Shown here one piece after another: positions 58,601 through 64,000 of a stretch of 64,000 nucleotides of DNA (its first letter is position 1; every line of letters begins with the position of its first letter). The stretch lies in NCBI GenBank assembly GCA_009746045.1, contig RPFO01000164.1:4132765-4196764 (forward strand), in the 5' to 3' direction. The notes beneath the pieces are model-generated. The model had not been told where the DNA came from and searched no databases. It saw only the letters and a list, made by a program, of their open reading frames with translations. This DNA comes from Mesostigma viride. Taxonomy: Eukaryota; Streptophyta; Mesostigmatophyceae; Mesostigmatales; Mesostigmataceae. The position numbers and the translations under genes were made by a program.

Positions 58601-61600
58601 AATTCTTGGCGACTTCCATTATTTTTATCAGGTTGCTGGGAGGGGCCTCACAGGACATGATCGGCGCTTGGATCAGGCTGTCGAAGTACTGGAAACTCGC
58701 AAGTTCCCGATGCGCGGTGAAAATGGACAGTTCGTGCGCCTTGTCTTTAGGGCGCGTGTCAAGGAAGTCTTGCCGAGCCGCGATATCCTGTGCGATCGCC
58801 GGCTTGCCGTCGACAGCGGGCTTCAAAGGGTCCTCACACCAGAACAGCCAGCGCTGCATGAAGTTCTTCTGGTCCGGCCCCCACTTGTCCGTCTCTTCAG
58901 CCCCTCCTGCCTTGTCGCCTGCGCCGTCCCCTTCGGCCTTGGCTTGCTCTCCTTTCTGCCAAAAGGGCTTCACAATCGCCCAGATCTTGCCGTACAGAGG
59001 AGTTGGGAGAGACACGCCCTTCCCTCTCTTGACGGGTCCATATGCCTGGTAGGCCCGGTGCACATCCCCCAGCGCTGAGCCCCACGTTGCCTTGGCTTGG
59101 GCTGTGTCCTCGGCGTTCATGGCGTTCCCGAGCTGCCTGACAACTTCGATCATCTTGCCGACTTGTTCGGTAACCTGCATCCCCGTAGGGCAACAACGCG
59201 CAGAGACACATCGACAGTCCTCCCAAATAAGCACAACTCAACTGAGAACAAGAATACGACTGACAGAAACGCCGGCGGTCGCATCTTGACCAAAATATGG
59301 CATGCTAAGGTGGAACATGAAAACCCCTTATAGAAACGCCGGCGGTCGCATCTTGACCGAACTAATGGCATACTGAAATTAACACAAGAAAACCACTTAT
59401 AGAAACGCCGGCGGTCGCAACCTGGCTTACCTTCTGTTCACGGATCTGCCACCAGGTCGGCAGGATGGTCTCACCCTTGAGCATCTGCACGTCCACCCCC
59501 CCGAAATTCGTCCAATCAGTTGCCCACTCCTCCAGCTTCGCCGCGGCCACGGTCTTCGTGACCTCCTGCTCCTTCCCTCCCCGCGCAACGACCCTGAGCT
59601 TTTCCGCCTTCATGAAACCATTCAGCATTGCCTGGTACCACACAGATCTTTGGTCCACCGTCATATTGTCGGTGACCAGTTCGAATTTCACCGATTTGAT
59701 GAGTGTGGTAAAGTGGTTCCCGTCCAGCACGAGAAAGCCGCAAATGGCTGGCGGCAACGGTGGCTTCTTCTCGAATGGAGCCATCTCCCAGGCGGACTTG
59801 CACAAACTGTCCAAAAGCGCGGCCTTTCTCACGTCCACGGGCTTAAGATCGTCCAGCAAATCGGCCCGTCCTGTCAGAACCGCGGTGGAAGCAGCTTCGG
59901 CCATTCCCTTGGCCGAGCTCGTTCGCAGGTAGATATCAATTTCTTCGTCAGTCATTGCGCGAGCGTAGCCAGCCTTCATTGTCCGTGCCCCCCCCATCTC
60001 CCCGAAGAGTTGCGCGAGCTGACGCTGGGTGCCTTCCTTTTTCATCCAGTCATGAAAAGTGTTGGGGCACCGGTCAGCCAAAAACTGGAACGAGTACCGC
60101 CACACAGGAATCACCAGCTTGTCGTGGCCGTAGTCGGACTCCGAGTTTGCAAAAATGGTGGCGTTCTGCTCGGCTCTAGACAGATGCAAGTCTCGTGCGA
60201 GGAGCTTCTGAGGCCCCACGAACAGGTTCCTTGTCCACACCCGATTTCGATGCACCAAGGCTTTGGACATCTCATCGAGGTCCCGAGGCTGAACGGCAAG
60301 CTGCTTCCGTAACCGTTTGCCCTTCGCGATCTCATCGTTCACATCCAGGATGTCATCATCATCCTGCGACACCGGGGACTTCTCCCATTTCTCAAGCAGA
60401 GACACGGGAGCATCCGCAACCTCCACCTCCTTTCCTTTCCCCTTTCCCTTCAGCGCCTTCCCCTTGTAGGTCGCAAGTGCTTCGGAGAGTCCCTTCTGGT
60501 GTTCGTCGACGGCAGCAGTCCACGTACTATCTATTTTCATGTTCTCGCGGCGCGCGTGCTGGTCGAGGCTGATTGAGTACAGGATGGCCGCGTGGGTCGC
60601 CCTCTCGGCCTGCACGTACTGCAGTGATGCGAAAAAATCAGGAAAGCATAACCAAAAGGAATAAAGTAAATGTCGATTGAGAAACGCCGGCCGTCGCAAC
60701 CTACATGAAACCTGAACCTCAACATCAAAGCCCCCCTCACAACAGAGGTATACTTACCTCGTTCCCCTTAACAATGATATGAAAAAATCAGGAAAGCATA
60801 ACCGAAAGGAATAAAGTAAATGTCACACTTGAGAAACGCCGGCCGTCGCAACCTAGATGAAACCTAAACCTCAAGATCAGAGCCCCCCTCACAACAGAGG
60901 TACACTTGGCTCATTTCCCTCAACGATGCGAAATCAGGAAAGGAAGTAAGTGTTAGTCAAAAGGAAGTAAGTGTCACACTTAAGAAACGCCGGCCGTCGC
61001 AACCTACATGAAACGTGGACCTCAAGAACAAAGCCCCCCTCACAACAGAGGTAGACTTACCTCATTCCCCTCAACCGCTGCTGCTTCAGCCGCTTTCTTC
61101 GACCCCTTCGCGATCTTCGGAGACTTGTCCTGGCGGGCATCGTGTTCCTTCAACATCTTGATCAGAGTCTTGGCGTCCTTCTCCGTCACCGTCAACAGTT
61201 TACACTTCCTCTCCTTCCCTTTGCCCTCGAACAGGTTCTCCTGCATCCACTTTATCAAGGCCTTGGCGCTCGGGATTCCTCAGGCTGTGTGGCGCCATCG
61301 GGCCGGCACGCATTCTTCACGATCAACTCAGCGACTTGATGGAGAATCATCATCTGGTTCCGTACCTCAGGTGGGGCTTTTCCGTTCTCACCTCGGCCAC
61401 AACCCACTTTGCCAACTTCTTCAGTTGATAAGCATCCGCTTGCTCCTTAAAGCGTGTCATTTTCGCAGTATCGCCGTCGCTTCCACCCGCGCCCTCTGAC
61501 ACAGGCTCACCGACAGCGATAGCCCCCTCTCCCTGGAGATTTGCCCCACCCTGACGACCGGCTTCCTGCAAGAACATTATCAACGGAAGATTTTTAATGT

Positions 61601-63707
61601 AAGAAAAGTGTAAAGAAACGCCGGCCGTCGTAACTCTGTCCATTGAGGACGAACCTAAACTTTCGATTACTAAGTCAACGGTAACTTACCCTTCCCCCCT
61701 CTGCAGTGGAACCACCGTAAGATCCACTTCCCCTCCTGTCACCGCCCTCTTGCTGCTCGAACGGACTTCCCTGTAAAAATAGCAAACGCGATTGTCCATT
61801 CACAAGAAAAAAATTACTACAAAAATAAACAAGGATATACGCACGCAAACCTTTTCAATACAAGTAAACCGGAGAGGAATCTGACGCACTCATGTACCTG
61901 GGTGCTTCCCGCCATTGAGCGGGCTTCTCTTGCACCAACATCCTCTTGCCGGCCCTGCGAACATTTCAACGGAAAGTAAAAATCCGCTTAGTTGTCGGAA
62001 ATGACATGTCTGGCGAATATTGCAAAAAAATGCGTATTGTATTTCACGACATCAATTTAATGGGCGGAGACTTACGAAGATCGGCCCGCCACCTTCCAAA
62101 TTGCCCAGCGTCATATCGAAAACATCGAGGACTTCCCCTCCATCGACCCCCTTCCCCCTTCCCCTCTGCCGCGGCGGGGGCATATCGCCCGTCGCGACCG
62201 GCTTGGAAGTCGCGGGGGGATCCCTTGCGGTTGAGGGCACTGCGGCCGACTCGTGCACACTCTCCCCCCTCTTTTGGGCTACTGCGGCAGGCGCGGCATG
62301 GGAGGGCGCGGCGGCTACTGTCTCTGGCGCATTCTGAGCCAACCGACGCAACCTTAGCTCCTGCTGGAGCAGGGTTTCGAAACGAGGCATGAATGTGCGC
62401 TTGGAGGTATAAGGCACCTTGGCGACTTCAGGTTTGTCATTAAGGATGTCTTGGTACAGCGCGAATTGCTGTTCACGAGTGCCATTCGCGAGTCGCTCAA
62501 ACCGCTCAATCTGAATCCGCTTAACCGGATCGTCCACCATCTCAAGACCACCGTGGTACTCATCCTTCCCAGTGACCGCGGCAAAGCTGACACCAGATTC
62601 CACCATTGGGGGCGGCGTGCCCTCCCTTGCACGCTTGTGAGGAGGCTGTTGTGGGGAGGCGCCTTGGGCCTGAACTGGTTGCCCTTCTGACCCTTCCCCC
62701 CTAGGGGGAGAGTCGCCGACCACCTGCGATGTAGGGCCGCCCTTTTCCATCTGCAACACAAAACAAAAAAATTGGAAAAAACATACGAGTCAGCAGGAAG
62801 ATGCGCCCCACGTCGCAACTCAATACAAAAAATGCATCATTATGTCAAGGTACAAACAACGTTATAATTCAGAATGAACAGAGATTCATAACAAGAGAAC
62901 GACGCACTAAAAGATGCGACCGCCGTCGCAACTTTCGTCAATTCACTCTCTATACAAACAACTCTATGTCCCTCATAAAGAATCAATTGGCAAGGAAATG
63001 CAAAAAAATTCCGTTACCACCTCCGTCGACCCATAAGTGGTTCGCGAATGGGAAATCGCTGCTGATTTTCGGTCGAGCCCTTCACGGTATTTTCGAAATC
63101 TCGAGGCAAGGTTGCGCGGAAGAGGGCCCCCCTCAATCATGCGTGCGATCGGACTGGCCATGGAAACGGATACCTGGTTCCTGGACTGCCTTGCACGGTC
63201 AACCATCTTGAAACTTCCCCGGAGAAGGAAATCAGACGTCAGACGGTTGAATATGCGAACGTCAAGATTTGACCAACCCATCATCCATTCCACCACCTTC
63301 TCCGCGGCATCATGGAAGACCTGCCTCTCATCCGCCACTCCTCGAGACCCAAACACACAATCGGCCGTGTTATCGTCGTGCCTCTTAAGGCGAATGTTCA
63401 CGTCCTCTTTGTCATCATCCATTTCCGACAGCCGAATTACAGCCCTTTTGGCTCCGTCCACTCCATCCTCAAGAAGGACGTCCATCTGCGCCCCTCCCAC
63501 ACAATTGTTGTCAACGTATTGTTGCAAATGACGGGAAATCATGTCCTTTCCAAAAGCTACGATGTGTTCCCCACACAGACCCATGTCGGTAATTGACAGC
63601 TTTTTACATTTCCTATCCCGGCACTTCTTTTCGGGATCCTTCTCAAAAATCCGGAAAACAGCGTCCTGATATGGACGTCCCCTTATGTCGACCGTCAGAC
63701 TGGACAT
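55662..63707 (-). CDS. Long multi-exon gene of unknown family
   Basis: I do not recognise this protein. Exons on the minus strand, with GT-AG junctions: 63707-63018, 62750-62076, 61954-61898, 61770-61690, 61565-61392, 61261-61061, 60618-59431, 59174 to about 57500 (donor unresolved), 56936 to about 56499, and about 56362-55662 (stop). All but the last junction are phase 0. The 61392/61261 junction is weak. Total is about 2000 aa. Seen: C29-x4-C34-x10-C45-x2-H48 near the start of the first visible exon; Pro/Lys-rich linkers; a 396-codon exon (WRYSFQFLADRCPNTFHDWM); a large exon ending in a long Asp/Glu run after a GPCRVLLVFGEPAHIRRWKR segment; and a C-terminus with KWVDDVCINWEHKYPKKEDF. A further exon may lie upstream, outside the window. 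A nuclear or chromatin role would fit the zinc cluster and acidic tail, but that is only a guess. It may be two genes, or the coding part of a large mobile element. Confidence 0.55.
56965..57290. repeat. 69-bp tandem repeats carrying a CGCCGGCG core
   Basis: About five units, each with ACGCCCGCCGGCGTTTCC, CGAGCCTCCTTCCTGCTGG and CGATCCCCCTCCTCATCACA. The period is 23 codons, so one minus frame stays open (LLLETPAGVSVMRRGIASRK repeats). It lies between two exons of the unknown gene, in a frame different from both, so its coding status is open. The core resembles the intronic motif of the same gene, in inverted orientation. Confidence 0.85.
59175..59430 (-). repeat. Intron with three tandem copies of the GC-rich motif (67-69-bp spacing)
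   Basis: Motif starts at 59266, 59333 and 59402 (plus strand GAAACGCCGGCGGTCGCA). The copy nearest the donor lies a few bases after GTAAGC. Between copies the sequence is AT-rich and partly conserved (CCACTTATAGAAACGCC, CCCCTTATAGAAACGCC). Confidence 0.85.
60619..61060 (-). repeat. Intron built of three tandem ~151-bp units, each with a donor-like end
   Basis: Motif starts are 60681, 60833 and 60984. In gene sense the unit begins GAGGTAAGT or a close variant, then CTACCTCTGTTGTGAGGGGG, then GGTTGCGACGGCCGGCG, then TATGCTTTCCTGATTTTTTC. The exon-end plus donor is therefore repeated inside the intron. Confidence 0.85.
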
Positions 63708-63708
63708 C

Positions 63709-64000
63709 TGCGAAACCAGAACATACCGGCCGCGAGTAGTTTATATTATTAAAAAAAACTGGCATTTATTAAGTCATCTTCATCTATTTATGCGAGCTAA
63801 AATTTGAAGAAAATGCAACAAAGAAACGCCCTGGGGCGCAACTTCCTCAACAACCACTTTCTACGTACAAACGAATGGCAATCACATCGACTACGATTGT
63901 CACTACATACGAATGTCCAGACAATATAATGTGTATGTAGAGGGGGGGCATTCAAGACCAGAGAAACGCCGGCGGGCGCAACTCATATCAATATAGACTG
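63709..64000 (-). other. Upstream intron of the unknown gene (runs off the window)
   Basis: Sequence before the TTTCGCAG acceptor at 63708. It carries two copies of the GC-rich motif (63823 and 63963, plus strand GAAACGCC...GCGCAAC). A 5' exon probably lies beyond 64000. Confidence 0.5.

Overview
The window is nuclear DNA of a eukaryote. Genes are split by many GT-AG introns, and the TEs are non-LTR retrotransposons, a TTAA-target DNA transposon and MITE-like repeats. No operons or Shine-Dalgarno signals are seen. The gene set includes a predicted axonemal-dynein assembly factor (DNAAF9-like), a LAG1-type ceramide synthase and EMC4. This suits a flagellated protist or alga, or another ciliated lineage. 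I cannot fix the phylum from sequence alone.

Layout. 1-2.1 kb: EMC4 (+, two exons). 2.9-8.3 kb: a 708-bp MITE-like element, a 1.3-kb TCCA/TCCC microsatellite with a decayed LINE inserted in it, and a mosaic of retroelement 3' ends. 8.4-16.4 kb: a nested TE stack. A 5'-truncated L1-like LINE (13-bp TSD) is interrupted by an ORF1-only 'half-LINE' (12-bp TSD). That element is interrupted by a piggyBac-like element (TTAA TSD) and by a second, inverted half-LINE (7-bp TSD). 17.7-21.7 kb: ceramide synthase (-, five exons). 22.9-36.0 kb: DNAAF9-like gene (+, fifteen exons, about 1298 aa), head-to-head with the ceramide synthase gene; its introns are full of micro- and minisatellites. 36.6-38.8 kb: another LINE (-) with an internal tandem duplication. 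39.3-50.6 kb: a gene (+) joining a possible cupredoxin-like segment to a 5'-nucleotidase C-terminal domain, with a 5.4-kb array of 29-bp repeats in one intron. 50.8-55.1 kb: a second, inverted copy of the 708-bp element, diverged relatives, and two more half-LINE copies. 55.7-64 kb: a long multi-exon gene (-) of unknown family with a zinc-cluster-like start and an acidic tail. Several of its introns carry a shared 20-25 nt GC-rich motif, often in tandem; I did not see that motif elsewhere in the window.

Two points deserve most attention. (1) A short hairpin at the 3' end is shared by the ORF2-bearing LINEs and the ORF1-only elements. Its stems show compensatory changes, which suggests the half-LINEs are copied in trans by the LINE reverse transcriptase. 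(2) The unknown gene at 55.7-64 kb and its repeated intronic motif. Splice sites, phases and TSDs were read by eye. No database search was possible, so family names rest on recognised motifs.
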